This document shows, piece by piece, positions 51,246 through 59,653 of a DNA stretch of 64,000 bases. How positions within the stretch are numbered: position 1 is the first letter of the stretch; each line of letters opens with the position of its first letter. The position numbers were made by a program, and so were the translations under genes. Below the pieces are notes generated by a model. That model searched no databases. It saw nothing but the letters and a program-made list of their open reading frames with translations, and was not told the origin of the DNA. This DNA comes from CAXTEJ01 sp964243295 (GTDB lineage: Bacteria > Actinomycetota > Actinomycetes > Actinomycetales > Angustibacteraceae): positions 62,001 to 126,000 of the forward strand of contig CAXTEJ010000001.1 in the NCBI GenBank assembly GCA_964243295.1, given 5' to 3'.

Positions 51246-52577
51246 ATCGACGCGCCCGCGCCGCCCCCGTCGCCCGCGGCCCCCGCGCGGGCGGTGCTGC
51301 GGCTCACGGTGCCCGCGTTCCTGGCGCTGGTCGCCGAGCCGGCGTTCCTGCTGACCGACTCGGCGATCGTCGGGCGGCTGGGGACGGTGCCGCTCGCGGC
51401 GCTCGGTGTCGCCGCAGCGGTGCTCACCTCGCTGACCGGCGTCTTCGTGTTCCTCGCCTACGGCACCACGGCGGCGGTGGCCCGTCGGGCCGGGGCCGGC
51501 GACGTGCGCGGCGCCCTCGGGCTGGGCGTGGACGGCGTCTGGCTGGCCGGCGTCCTCGGGCTGCTGGTGGGCGGGGTGCTGGCTGCCGCCGCCCAGCCCC
51601 TGGCGGGCCTGCTGGGGGCCTCTGCGGCCGTCTCCGACCAGGCCCTCACCTACCTGCGGCTCAGCGCGCTGGGCGTCCCCGCGATGATGCTGCTGCTGTC
51701 GGCCACCGGCGTGCTGCGCGGCCTGCAGGACACCCGCACCCCGCTCGTCGTGGCCGTCGCCGGTTTCGGGGCCAACGCGGCGCTCAACCTGCTGCTCGTC
51801 CACGGCCTCGGGCTCGGCATCGCCGGCTCGGCCGTCGGCACGGTCGTCGCGCAGGACGCGATGGCGCTCGCGCTGCTGGTCGTCGTCGTCCGGGCCGTAC
51901 GTCGGCACCGGGCCCCGCTGCGCCCGCGACCCAGGCCGGTGCTCGGCGCCGCCCGGGCCGGCGTCCCGCTGCTGGTGCGCACCCTCGCGCTGCGGGGCGC
52001 GGTGCTGCTGACGACCTGGGCCGCGGCCGCCGCCGGGGACGGGCCGCTCGCGGCCTACCAGGTGGCCGCCACGGTGTTCACCTTCCTGGCCTTCGCGCTC
52101 GACGCCCTCGCCATCGCCGCGCAGGTGCTGACTGGCCAGGCCCTCGGCGCGGGCGACCCGGTCGGCGCCCGTGAGATGACTCGGCTGATGACCGCCTGGG
52201 GCGTCGGCGGCGGGGTGGTGCTCGGGGGCCTCGTGCTGGCGCTGCACCGCGTGCTGCCGCCGCTGTTCACAGCCGACGCGGGCGTGCGCGAGGCGCTGGC
52301 CGGGTCGCTGGTCGTCCTCGCGCTGCTGCAGCCGCTCGCGGGCTACGTGTTCGTCCTGGACGGCGTGCTGATCGGCGCGGGCGACGCGCGCTGGCTGGCG
52401 TGGGCGCAGGTCGCCGTGCTCGCGGCCTACCTGCCGGTGGCGGTGCTGGCGCGGTCGGCCGGGCTGTCGGCGGGCGCGCTGTGGTGGGCGTTCGGCGCGT
52501 TCCTGCTGGCGCGGGCGGTGGCGCTCGGCGTCCGCGCCCACGGGGACCGCTGGCTGGTGCTCGGCGCGCGCCGCTGA
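51246..52577 (+). CDS. MATE-family efflux transporter (DinF-like), possible ATC start
   Basis: A 12-helix MATE exporter of about 443 residues. AVLRLTVPAFLALVAEPAFLLTDSAIVGRLG is the standard first-helix region (shown here by its parts LRLTVPAFLALVAEP and TDSAIVGRLG), then VFVFLAYGTTAAVARRAGAGD, GVLRGLQDTRTPL, AAYQVAATVFTFLAFALDALAIAAQVL and DGVLIGAGDARWL. It expels cationic compounds by Na+ or H+ antiport. No ATG/GTG/TTG lies between the Shine-Dalgarno-like GGAGAG (51234-51239) and GTG at 51294, which sits without a ribosome site at the edge of helix 1. ATC at 51246 is 6 bp from GGAGAG and gives a natural 16-residue N-terminus. Confidence 0.88.
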   Translation: MDAPAPPPSPAAPARAVLRLTVPAFLALVAEPAFLLTDSAIVGRLGTVPLAALGVAAAVLTSLTGVFVFLAYGTTAAVARRAGAGDVRGALGLGVDGVWLAGVLGLLVGGVLAAAAQPLAGLLGASAAVSDQALTYLRLSALGVPAMMLLLSATGVLRGLQDTRTPLVVAVAGFGANAALNLLLVHGLGLGIAGSAVGTVVAQDAMALALLVVVVRAVRRHRAPLRPRPRPVLGAARAGVPLLVRTLALRGAVLLTTWAAAAAGDGPLAAYQVAATVFTFLAFALDALAIAAQVLTGQALGAGDPVGAREMTRLMTAWGVGGGVVLGGLVLALHRVLPPLFTADAGVREALAGSLVVLALLQPLAGYVFVLDGVLIGAGDARWLAWAQVAVLAAYLPVAVLARSAGLSAGALWWAFGAFLLARAVALGVRAHGDRWLVLGARR

Positions 52578-52687
52578 CCCGGCGCCTGCTCGAGACGAGC
52601 CCGGTGGGAGGCAGCGCAGGGTGCCTGCGCCCGGTCGACCGCAGCCGCGCGGAGGAGGAGCGACTGCAGGGGGCTGGGCGCAAGACG

Positions 52688-52725
52688 CACCGGAGCCCGG
52701 CCCCTTGCGGGGCCGGGCTCCGGTG
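52688..52725. terminator. Bidirectional terminator, 17-bp perfect stem
   Basis: CACCGGAGCCCGGCCCC and GGGGCCGGGCTCCGGTG are exact complements around a TTGC loop, between the convergent MATE and rplI genes. Confidence 0.9.
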
Positions 52726-52756
52726 ATCAGGCTCTGGTCAGCCGAGCAGGCTGTGG

Positions 52757-53203
52757 TCAGCCCGCGACGACCTCGATGGCGACCGTGGCGGCCACCTCGG
52801 GGTGCAGCCGGACGCTGACCGAGTGCTGCCCGACGGTCTTGATCGGGTTGCCGAGCTCGATCTTGCGGCGGTCGAGCTGCGGCCCGCCGGCGACGAGCAC
52901 GGCCTGCGCGACGTCGGCGGGGGTGACCGCGCCGAACAGCCGGCCGCCGGCGCCGGCGTGGGCCGACAGCGTGACGGTGCGGCCCTCGAGCGAGGCCTTG
53001 ATCGACTGGGCCTGCTCGAGCGTGGCGATCTCGCGGGTGGCGCGGCCCTTGCGGATCAGGTCGACCTGCTTCTGGCCGCCCTTGGTCCACTGGGTGCCAA
53101 GACCGCGCGGAAGCAGGAAGTTGCGGGCGTAGCCGTCCTTGACCTCGACGACGTCGCCGGGGGCACCGAGACCGGTGACCTCCTGGGTGAGGATGAGCTT
53201 CAT
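52757..53203 (-). CDS. rplI: 50S ribosomal protein L9
   Basis: 148 residues, normal length. N-terminal rRNA-binding domain MKLILTQEVTGLGAPGDVVEVKDGYARNFLLPRG (signature G-x-x-G-[DE]-V-V-x-V-x-x-G-Y-x-R-N), a charged connecting helix (VDLIRKGRATREIATLEQAQ) and the C-terminal domain (GRLFGAVTPADVAQAV). Last gene of the rpsF-ssb-rpsR-rplI cluster, 20 bp after rpsR. Confidence 0.97.
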   Translation of the reverse strand: MKLILTQEVTGLGAPGDVVEVKDGYARNFLLPRGLGTQWTKGGQKQVDLIRKGRATREIATLEQAQSIKASLEGRTVTLSAHAGAGGRLFGAVTPADVAQAVLVAGGPQLDRRKIELGNPIKTVGQHSVSVRLHPEVAATVAIEVVAG

Positions 53204-53223
53204 GAGTTGCGTCCTCCCCCGGC

Positions 53224-53460
53224 TCAGCGAGCCGAGCTCGAGTACGGCAGCAGCGCCATCTCGCGAGCGTTCTTGATGGCGCTCGCGAGCTGCCGCTGCT
53301 GCTGGACGGTCACACCGGTCACCCGGCGGGCGCGGATCTTGCCGCGGTCGGAGATGAACTTCCGCAGCAGCGCGGTGTCCTTGTAGTCGATGTACGCGAC
53401 CTTCGCCGCCTTGAGCGGGTTGGCCTTCTTCTTCGGCTTGCGCACAACAGGCTTTGCCAT
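53224..53460 (-). CDS. rpsR: 30S ribosomal protein S18, cysteine-free form
   Basis: 78 residues. AYIDYKDTALLRKFISDRGKI followed by RARRVTGVTVQQQRQLASAI and NAREMALLPYSSSAR is the S18 core. The zinc cysteines seen in C+ S18 (C-P-F-C near the N-terminus) are absent, replaced by KKKANPLKAAKV, so this is the zinc-independent type. Bases 53461-53608 before it show no gene. Confidence 0.97.
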   Translation of the reverse strand: MAKPVVRKPKKKANPLKAAKVAYIDYKDTALLRKFISDRGKIRARRVTGVTVQQQRQLASAIKNAREMALLPYSSSAR

Positions 53461-53608
53461 CGTGGAGCTCCCCTTTCGTGGAGCCCGGGCCGTGCGCGGT
53501 GTCGGCCCGGGATGGTCGGGATGGGTGGAACGGGTGCTGCGCTGAGCGGGTCAGGCTGCCGTCAGGTGGTGCCGGTGCTGCTCATGGTGAGGATCGCAGC
53601 GGCGACGA

Positions 53609-54190
53609 TCAGAACGGCGGGTCGTCGTAGGACCCGCCACCCTGCGTGCCGCCGCCACCGAAGCCGCCGCCGGACGACGAACCGCCGCCGGAGGAGCCGC
53701 CGCCCGACGGACCGGTCGCCCAGGGGTCGTCGTTCTGCTGGGCCGGCGCCGAGGGGCCGCCGCTCCAGCCGCCGCCCTGCTGGCCGCCACCACCGCCACC
53801 GCCGAACCCACCGCCGCCGCCCCCGCGCTGGGCGCGGGTGACCTTGGCGGTGGCGCGCCGCAGCGACGGACCGACCTCGTCGCAGGCGAGCTCGACGACG
53901 GTGCGCTTCTCGCCCTCCTTCGTGTCGAAGGTGCGCGACTGCAGCCGCCCCTGGACGATCACGGCGGTGCCGCGGGTGAGCGACTCGGCGACGTTCTCCG
54001 CCGCCTCACGCCACACCGAGCAGCGCATGAACAGCGTCTCGCCGTCCTTCCACTCGTTGGAGTTGCGGTCGAACGAGCGCGGGGTCGACGCCACGGTGAA
54101 GTTGGCCACCGCGGCCCCGGACGGCGTGAACCGCAGCTCGGGGTCGTTGGTGAGGTTGCCGACGATCGTGATGACCGTGTCGCCTGCCAT
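53609..54190 (-). CDS. ssb: Single-stranded DNA-binding protein
   Basis: 193 residues. OB fold at 1-115 (MAGDTVITIVGNLTNDPELRF cut to GDTVITIVGNLTNDPELRF, FMRCSVWREAAENVAESLTRG, VIVQGRLQSRTFDTKEG), a long Gly-rich linker with Gln/Asn/Pro patches, and the acidic C-terminal tip YDDPPF that recruits replication and repair partners. Genomic position between rpsF and rpsR is the standard actinobacterial one. Confidence 0.96.
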   Translation of the reverse strand: MAGDTVITIVGNLTNDPELRFTPSGAAVANFTVASTPRSFDRNSNEWKDGETLFMRCSVWREAAENVAESLTRGTAVIVQGRLQSRTFDTKEGEKRTVVELACDEVGPSLRRATAKVTRAQRGGGGGGFGGGGGGGQQGGGWSGGPSAPAQQNDDPWATGPSGGGSSGGGSSSGGGFGGGGTQGGGSYDDPPF

Positions 54191-54243
54191 GGCCTTGCTC
54201 CTCGTGGGGTCGGGACGGTGTGGGACCGATCAGGGGATCGGGC

Positions 54244-54534
54244 TCAGCGCATGTCGGGACGGATGAGCTTGGTGCGCAGGACGGCCTCGTTCAGGCCGAG
54301 CTGGCGGTCGAGCTCCTGGGCGGTCGCGGGCTCGGCATTCATGTCGACCACCGCGTAGATGCCCTCGGACTTCTTGGCGATGTCGTACGCCAGGCGGCGA
54401 CGACCCCAGACGTCGACCTTCTCGATGCTCCCGCCACCCTGACGGATGACGTTGAGGAACTTGTCGAGACTGGGAGCGACGGTGCGCTCCTCGAGATCGG
54501 GGTCGAGGATGATCATGAGCTCGTAGTGACGCAT
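54244..54534 (-). CDS. rpsF: 30S ribosomal protein S6
   Basis: 96 residues, starting MRHYELMIILDPDLEERTVA and including IEKVDVWGRRRLAYDIAKKSEGIYAVVDM (parts VDVWGRRRLAYDI and EGIYAVVDM are the S6 hallmarks). It binds S18 in the 30S platform. GAGGAGG lies about 10 bp upstream of the ATG. First gene of the cluster. Confidence 0.97.
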   Translation of the reverse strand: MRHYELMIILDPDLEERTVAPSLDKFLNVIRQGGGSIEKVDVWGRRRLAYDIAKKSEGIYAVVDMNAEPATAQELDRQLGLNEAVLRTKLIRPDMR

Positions 54535-54566
54535 GCGGGCACCCACCTCCTCTGGACTCAGGCGGC

Positions 54567-54581
54567 CACGGTCTTTCCGTG
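54567..54581 (-). promoter_or_regulatory. Leader hairpin before rpsF, possible S6:S18 autoregulatory element
   Basis: In the rpsF leader, CACGG and CCGTG pair around AAAGA. S6:S18 leaders in many bacteria carry a hairpin with a conserved CCG that binds the protein pair; the CCG is present, but the match is short. Confidence 0.3.
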
Positions 54582-54717
54582 ACAGGAGGGCTGATACGTC
54601 GTGCGTCGCGCCCACCGGCGACCGGTTCTGCCGGCCGAGGTGCCGCGACGACGGTGCCCAAGGTACCGCCTGGCGCCGACAGCCCGGAAATCGTCGTCCA
54701 CAGGCGAGCCCGTGCGC

Positions 54718-56151
54718 TCAGCCGAGGCGCACCATCAGCGCGTCGTCCGCGCCGTCGAGCGGTCCGCCGAGCGGGTCGTCGGTGCCGTCGGCTCGGACGA
54801 CGTCGAGCTGGGGCCGCCGCACCTCCCGGACGACGCACCAGACCAGCCAGCCCAGCCCGGCCACCCGCACCAGCACGAACACCGAGTACCAGGTGGCGGG
54901 CAGGGCGCGATCGGCGTTGGTCGCGGCGCCGATGTAGAGCCAGACGGCGACGAAGTACAGGGCCTCGGCCGTCACCCAGACCAGGTGGTCGCGCCAGCGC
55001 GGGTGGGCCAGGGCGGCGAGCGGCAGCAGCCACAGCGACGCCTGCACCGGCCACGACCGGCCGGAGAGCAGCACGAGCGCGACGAGCACGAACGCGAGCT
55101 GCGCGACGCGGGGCCGGCGCGAGCAGGTGAGCGCCAGCACGGCGACCAGGCCGACAGCGACCACCAGCCCGAGCAGCGAGAGCGTGGTGACGGCCCCGGT
55201 CGGCAGCGTGTACGGCGAGAGGCCCAGTCGGGTGACCCATCTCGGCCGCGGCTCGGCGAGCGCCGTCTGCGGCAGCAGCCACAGCGAGCCGTAGCCGGCC
55301 GGCGTCCGGAACCAGCTCTCGTAGGTGGACGTCACCGAGCCGGCGTCGCGGGCGAGGAACGGGGCGAGCACGACCAGCACGGTGGCGACCGCCGATCCGG
55401 CGGTGAGGGCCCAGGCGCGCAGCTGGCCCGCGCGCAGGGCCAGCAGGCCGAGCACGAGCACGAGCAGCACCGGGTAGGTGCGGGCGGCGACCGCGAGCCC
55501 GAGCAGCACGCCGGCGGCGACGGGCCGGCGCCGGGCCCAGGCGAGGAGTCCGGCGCTGGCCAGCGCGACGCCGAGCAGGTCGAGCGACACCAGGGCCGAC
55601 AGCGCGACCAGCGGGCAGAGCGCGACGAGGGCGGCGTCGAAGGGTCGCCGCCGCCCTGCCGCCGCGACCGTGAGCGCGACGAGCGCCACCAGGCACAGCG
55701 CGACCACCACGGTGCTGATGTCGAAGTACCAGCGGGTGCGGTCGAGCACGTCGCCGTCGGGCACGAGGCCGCCGATGCCCCACAGCGCGGTGCCCGTCAC
55801 CACCGGCTGCGCCAGCTGGGCGCCGCCCTCGGTGTACGGCGCGAGGCCCGAGCTCAGGCCCGAGCTCTGGTAGACGATCGGCAGGTCGCTGTAGCAGGCG
55901 TGGAAGAACTGGTCGGGCGTCGTCCAACCCTGCGCCCGGCAGTGCTCCTTCTGCACCACACCGAGGGCCAGCACGGCCATCGCGAGCACGACGAGCACCC
56001 GCACCGCGGTCCACCAGCCGTGGCGGCCGGGGGCGATGCGGCGCCCGGCGGGGCCGCCGACGACGGCGGACGCCGCGGCCGCGACCGGGTCCTCCCGGGT
56101 GGGGGCGACGACGGGCCGCGCCTGCTGGGCGGCGCGGACGCTGGTCGCCAC
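54718..56151 (-). CDS. GT87-like polyprenyl-phosphate-mannose-type mannosyltransferase (DUF2029)
   Basis: A 477-residue polytopic protein with about ten or more hydrophobic helices, first at 45-66. The first extracytoplasmic loop (HCRAQGWTTPDQFFHACYSDLPIVY) carries the acidic residues expected near the active site of GT-C enzymes, and AVAARTYPVLLVLVLGLLALR is a DUF2029/GT87 hallmark. Relatives (PimE and related) transfer mannose from polyprenyl-phosphomannose to membrane glycolipids or arabinomannan. GTG start 1 bp after the penicillin-binding protein's stop, so co-transcribed with it. Acidic cytosolic C-terminus (VRADGTDDPLGGPLDGADDA). Confidence 0.83.
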   Translation of the reverse strand: MATSVRAAQQARPVVAPTREDPVAAAASAVVGGPAGRRIAPGRHGWWTAVRVLVVLAMAVLALGVVQKEHCRAQGWTTPDQFFHACYSDLPIVYQSSGLSSGLAPYTEGGAQLAQPVVTGTALWGIGGLVPDGDVLDRTRWYFDISTVVVALCLVALVALTVAAAGRRRPFDAALVALCPLVALSALVSLDLLGVALASAGLLAWARRRPVAAGVLLGLAVAARTYPVLLVLVLGLLALRAGQLRAWALTAGSAVATVLVVLAPFLARDAGSVTSTYESWFRTPAGYGSLWLLPQTALAEPRPRWVTRLGLSPYTLPTGAVTTLSLLGLVVAVGLVAVLALTCSRRPRVAQLAFVLVALVLLSGRSWPVQASLWLLPLAALAHPRWRDHLVWVTAEALYFVAVWLYIGAATNADRALPATWYSVFVLVRVAGLGWLVWCVVREVRRPQLDVVRADGTDDPLGGPLDGADDALMVRLG

Positions 56152-56152
56152 G

Positions 56153-58372
56153 TCAGTCGCCCGACCCTCGCGTGCCGGCTGCGCCCTCGGCGGTCGGCTC
56201 GCCGGTCGGCGCCCCCGTGCCCGTCACGGACGGCGGGGCGCTGGGCTCGTCGGAAGGTCCGTCGGTCGGCTCAGCAGTCGGCTCAGCGGTCGGCTCCGTT
56301 GCCGTCGGCTCCGTGGCCGTCGGCTCGGTGGTCGGCGTGCCGGTGGACGTCGGCGTCGCGGACGCGGTGTCGGACGACGGCTGCGACGACGTGTCGTCCG
56401 GGGTGGGCGTCGAGTCGTCGCCGGAGCCGCCCGAGCCGGTGTCGGGTGCGGCGTCCTGGCCGGACTCGCCGCCGTAGACGGGCTCGGGGAAGTCCTGCTC
56501 GTCGGCGCCCTGCAGGGCGCCGTCGATGAAGGCGGTCCAGATGCGCACCGGGAAGGAGCCGCCGGTGACCGACCGGCGTCCGCCGAGACCGTTGAGCGAG
56601 GCGTTGGCGCCCTGCTCTCCGCCGCGGTAGAGGCCGACGGCCGCCGCCACCTGCGGGGTGTAGCCGTTGAACCAGGCCGAGACCGCGCCGGTCGACGTGC
56701 CGGTCTTGCCCGCGACCGGGCGGTCGAGGTTGTCACCGGCGTACGAGCCGGAGCCGCTGCGCGTCACCTGCTGCAGCGCGTAGGTGAGGTCGGCCATCGA
56801 GTCCTGGCTGAACACGCGCTGGGCCTGCACCTGCGCCTGGTAGCTGATGGAGCCGGTCGAGCTGACGACGCTGCGGATCGTGTAGGCCGAGGCGTGCACG
56901 CCCTGCGCGGCGAAGGTCGCGTAGGCGTCGGCCATGTCGATGACGCGCGGCGCCGCGCTGCCCAGCACGTTGACGACGTTGGGCTCCAGCCCCTTGGTGT
57001 CCGACGGGAGCCCGGCGGCGACCGCAGCGGCGACGGTCTTCTCGGGGCCGATGTCGACGTTGAGGCCGACGTACGCGGTGTTGACCGAGTTCTCCGTGGC
57101 CGTGACCAGGTCGATCCGCCCGAAGCTCTCGTCGCCGAAGTTGGTCACCGGCCGGGACGTCCCGGGGAAGCTCACGTCGTCGTCGCCGTCGAAGCGCGTG
57201 CGCAGCGAGACGCCGTCCTGCAGCGCGGCGGCGAGGGCGAACGGCTTGAACGTCGACCCGGCCTGGATGGTCGCCTGGGTCGCGGCGTTGAGCGGCTCCG
57301 TGACCGCGTCGGCGCCGCCGTACATCGCGAGCACCGCGCCGTCGCCGGGCTTGATCGCGACCAGGCCGGCGCGCACGCCCTCGTCGTCCTCGGTGGGCAG
57401 CTCGTCCTTCACCGCGGCGACCGCGGCGTCCTGCATCTTCTTGTCGAAGGTGCTGACGACGCGCAGGCCGCCTTGGTCGAGCTCGGCCTCGGTGAGCCCG
57501 ACCTCGGTGCGCAGGTCGTCCTGCACGGCTTTGAGCAGGTAGCCGGTGGTGCCGGCGAAGGCGTTGCTGCGCTTGCGGGGGGCGATCTTCGGGTAGGTCA
57601 CGGCGTCGGCCTTCGCCTGCGTCAGCCAGCCCTGGCCGACCATGCCGGCGAGCACGTAGTCGACGCGCGACTGCACGCGGTCCTGGTGGCTGACCGGGTC
57701 GTAGAGCCCCGGCGAGCGGATGATCGACGCCAGCACCGCGCCCTCGGCGGTCGTCAGCTTCGACGCGGGATGGTTGAAGTAGGCACGGCTCGCGGTCTCG
57801 ATGCCGAACGCGCCGCGGCCGAAGTAGATGGTGTTGAGGTAGTTCTGCAGGATCGTGTCCTTGCTCTCCCGCTGCTCGATCTTCAGCGAGATCACGAACT
57901 CCTTGACCTTGCGCGTGTAGGTGCGGTCCTGGGTCAGGAAGTAGTTCTTGACGTACTGCTGGGTGATCGTCGAGCCACCCTGGGTCGAGCCGCCGTGGAC
58001 CTTGACCCACAGCGCCCGCGCGATGCCCCGCGGCGAGACGCCGTAGTTGCTGAAGAACGAGCGGTCCTCGGCGGCGAGCACGGCGTGCTGCACGTCGAGC
58101 GGCACCTGCGAGAGCGGGATGGACTGGCGGTTGGCCTCCTCGGCCGAGAACCGTCCCAGCTCGGTGCGGCCGTCGGACCAGTAGACGACCGAGGTCTGCG
58201 CGGTGCGCGCCTTGTTGGGGTCGGGCACCGAGACGCTCGCGTAGAGCACGGAGAAGGCGATGACCCCGAGCAGCACCACCGCGGACGCCGAGCCGAGCAC
58301 CAGCCGCCACGAGGGGACGAAGCGCGAGACCCCGGTGCGGCCGCTGCGGGGGTAGTCGACGATGCGAGCCAC
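56153..58372 (-). CDS. Bifunctional class A penicillin-binding protein
   Basis: A 739-residue PBP1-type enzyme that polymerises and cross-links peptidoglycan outside the membrane. A helix at 22-45 anchors it. GT51 transglycosylase (about 75-260): catalytic E102 in LAAEDRSFFSNYGVSPRG, then GGSTITQQYVKN and YLNTIYFGRGAFGIE. Transpeptidase (about 330-640): S373-x-x-K376 in AGSTFKPFALA, S429-V-N and K556-T-G-T. The last ~100 residues are a Thr/Pro/Glu/Asp-rich wall-facing tail. GTG start. Divergent from ino1; operon with the GT87 gene. Confidence 0.95.
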   Translation of the reverse strand: MARIVDYPRSGRTGVSRFVPSWRLVLGSASAVVLLGVIAFSVLYASVSVPDPNKARTAQTSVVYWSDGRTELGRFSAEEANRQSIPLSQVPLDVQHAVLAAEDRSFFSNYGVSPRGIARALWVKVHGGSTQGGSTITQQYVKNYFLTQDRTYTRKVKEFVISLKIEQRESKDTILQNYLNTIYFGRGAFGIETASRAYFNHPASKLTTAEGAVLASIIRSPGLYDPVSHQDRVQSRVDYVLAGMVGQGWLTQAKADAVTYPKIAPRKRSNAFAGTTGYLLKAVQDDLRTEVGLTEAELDQGGLRVVSTFDKKMQDAAVAAVKDELPTEDDEGVRAGLVAIKPGDGAVLAMYGGADAVTEPLNAATQATIQAGSTFKPFALAAALQDGVSLRTRFDGDDDVSFPGTSRPVTNFGDESFGRIDLVTATENSVNTAYVGLNVDIGPEKTVAAAVAAGLPSDTKGLEPNVVNVLGSAAPRVIDMADAYATFAAQGVHASAYTIRSVVSSTGSISYQAQVQAQRVFSQDSMADLTYALQQVTRSGSGSYAGDNLDRPVAGKTGTSTGAVSAWFNGYTPQVAAAVGLYRGGEQGANASLNGLGGRRSVTGGSFPVRIWTAFIDGALQGADEQDFPEPVYGGESGQDAAPDTGSGGSGDDSTPTPDDTSSQPSSDTASATPTSTGTPTTEPTATEPTATEPTAEPTAEPTDGPSDEPSAPPSVTGTGAPTGEPTAEGAAGTRGSGD

Positions 58373-58452
58373 GAGAGGTGCTGCTCCTTGCCTGCGGGTG
58401 GGACGGTTCGCGGCCCAGTATGCGGTCCGAGACCGGCCGCAGGAGGCGCTGC

Positions 58453-58485
58453 TTGCTCCGGCGGACTAACAAAGTTAGGCTTTGT
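58453..58485 (+). promoter_or_regulatory. ino1 promoter with overlapping operator palindromes
   Basis: TTGCTC (58453-58458) and TAGGCT (58476-58481) are spaced 17 bp. Two perfect palindromes cover the -10: CTAAC-AAA-GTTAG (58466-58478) and ACAAAG-TTAGG-CTTTGT (58469-58485). A repressor there would block RNA polymerase; ino1 is often paired with a PadR-type regulator in actinobacteria. Confidence 0.6.
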
Positions 58486-58515
58486 CACCTCTGTTGGTCC
58501 ACCGAAGGAGCCCCC

Positions 58516-59595
58516 ATGGGATCGGTCCGCGTCGCCATCATCGGCACCGGCAACTGCGCCGCCTCGCTCGTCCAGGGCGTCCACTACTACGCGGACGCCG
58601 ACCCGGCAGCCACCGTGCCCGGCCTGATGCACGTGCGCTTCGGCGACTACCACGTCAACGACGTCGAGTTCGTCGCCGCGTTCGACGTCGACGCCAAGAA
58701 GGTCGGCTTCGACCTGTCCGAGGCGATCCTGTCGAGCGAGAACAACACCATCCGCATCTGCGACGTGCCGCCGCTCGGCGTGACGGTGCAGCGCGGCCAC
58801 ACCCTCGACGGCCTCGGCAAGTACTACCGCGAGACCATCGAGGAGTCCGACGCCGAGCCGGTCGACGTCGTCCAGGTGCTGCGGGACACGCGGGCCGACG
58901 TGCTCGTGTCGTACCTGCCGGTGGGCTCCGAGCTGGCCGACACGTTCTACGCGCAGTGCGCCATCGACGCGGGCGTCGCCTTCGTCAACGCGCTGCCGGT
59001 CTTCATCGCGAGCGACCCCGCGTGGGCGGCGAAGTTCGAGGCGGCCGGGGTGCCGATCATCGGCGACGACATCAAGAGCCAGGTCGGCGCCACCATCACC
59101 CACCGCGTGATGGCCAAGCTGTTCGAGGACCGCGGCGTCGTTCTCGACCGCACCTACCAGCTGAACGTCGGCGGCAACATGGACTTCAAGAACATGCTCG
59201 AGCGCGACCGCCTCGAGTCCAAGAAGGTCAGCAAGACCCAGGCCGTCACCTCGAACGTGCAGCACGACCTCGGTGCCCGCAACGTGCACATCGGCCCGTC
59301 CGACTACGTCCAGTGGCTCGACGACCGCAAGTGGGCCTACGTGCGCCTCGAGGGCCGCGCGTTCGGCGACGCCCCGATCAACCTGGAGTACAAGCTCGAG
59401 GTGTGGGACTCGCCCAACTCGGCCGGCATCATCATCGACGCCATCCGCGCGGCGAAGATCGCCAAGGACCGCGGCATCGGCGGTGCGCTGACCTCGGCGT
59501 CGTCGTACCTCATGAAGTCCCCGCCGATCCAGCGCCCCGACGACGAGGGTCGCGCGCTCGTGGAGGCGTTCATCAGCGGCGAGGTCGAGCGGTAG
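58516..59595 (+). CDS. ino1: Inositol-3-phosphate synthase
   Basis: 359 residues, the actinobacterial length. Converts glucose-6-phosphate to 1L-myo-inositol-1-phosphate with NAD, feeding phosphatidylinositol, PIMs and mycothiol. NAD loop VRVAIIGTGNCAASLVQG; IGDDIKSQVGATITHR and LNVGGNMDFKNMLERDRLESKK (parts GGNMDFKNML, RLESKKVSKTQ) contain the catalytic lysines; MKSPPIQRPDDE near the end is conserved. GAAGGAG precedes the ATG. Probably repressor-controlled through the overlapping palindromes upstream. Confidence 0.96.
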   Translation: MGSVRVAIIGTGNCAASLVQGVHYYADADPAATVPGLMHVRFGDYHVNDVEFVAAFDVDAKKVGFDLSEAILSSENNTIRICDVPPLGVTVQRGHTLDGLGKYYRETIEESDAEPVDVVQVLRDTRADVLVSYLPVGSELADTFYAQCAIDAGVAFVNALPVFIASDPAWAAKFEAAGVPIIGDDIKSQVGATITHRVMAKLFEDRGVVLDRTYQLNVGGNMDFKNMLERDRLESKKVSKTQAVTSNVQHDLGARNVHIGPSDYVQWLDDRKWAYVRLEGRAFGDAPINLEYKLEVWDSPNSAGIIIDAIRAAKIAKDRGIGGALTSASSYLMKSPPIQRPDDEGRALVEAFISGEVER

Positions 59596-59653
59596 CTCGC
59601 CCATGGCCGAGCGCTGACCAGCGGGCTTGGGGCACGGTCGTACGCTGGCGGCC

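Noticed and set aside
49941..52577. Very long open frames antisense to dnaB, ino1, PBP and others
   Set aside because: They are by-products of extreme third-position GC; their peptides are Arg/Ala/Gly-rich and lack motifs, while the opposite frames encode recognisable enzymes.
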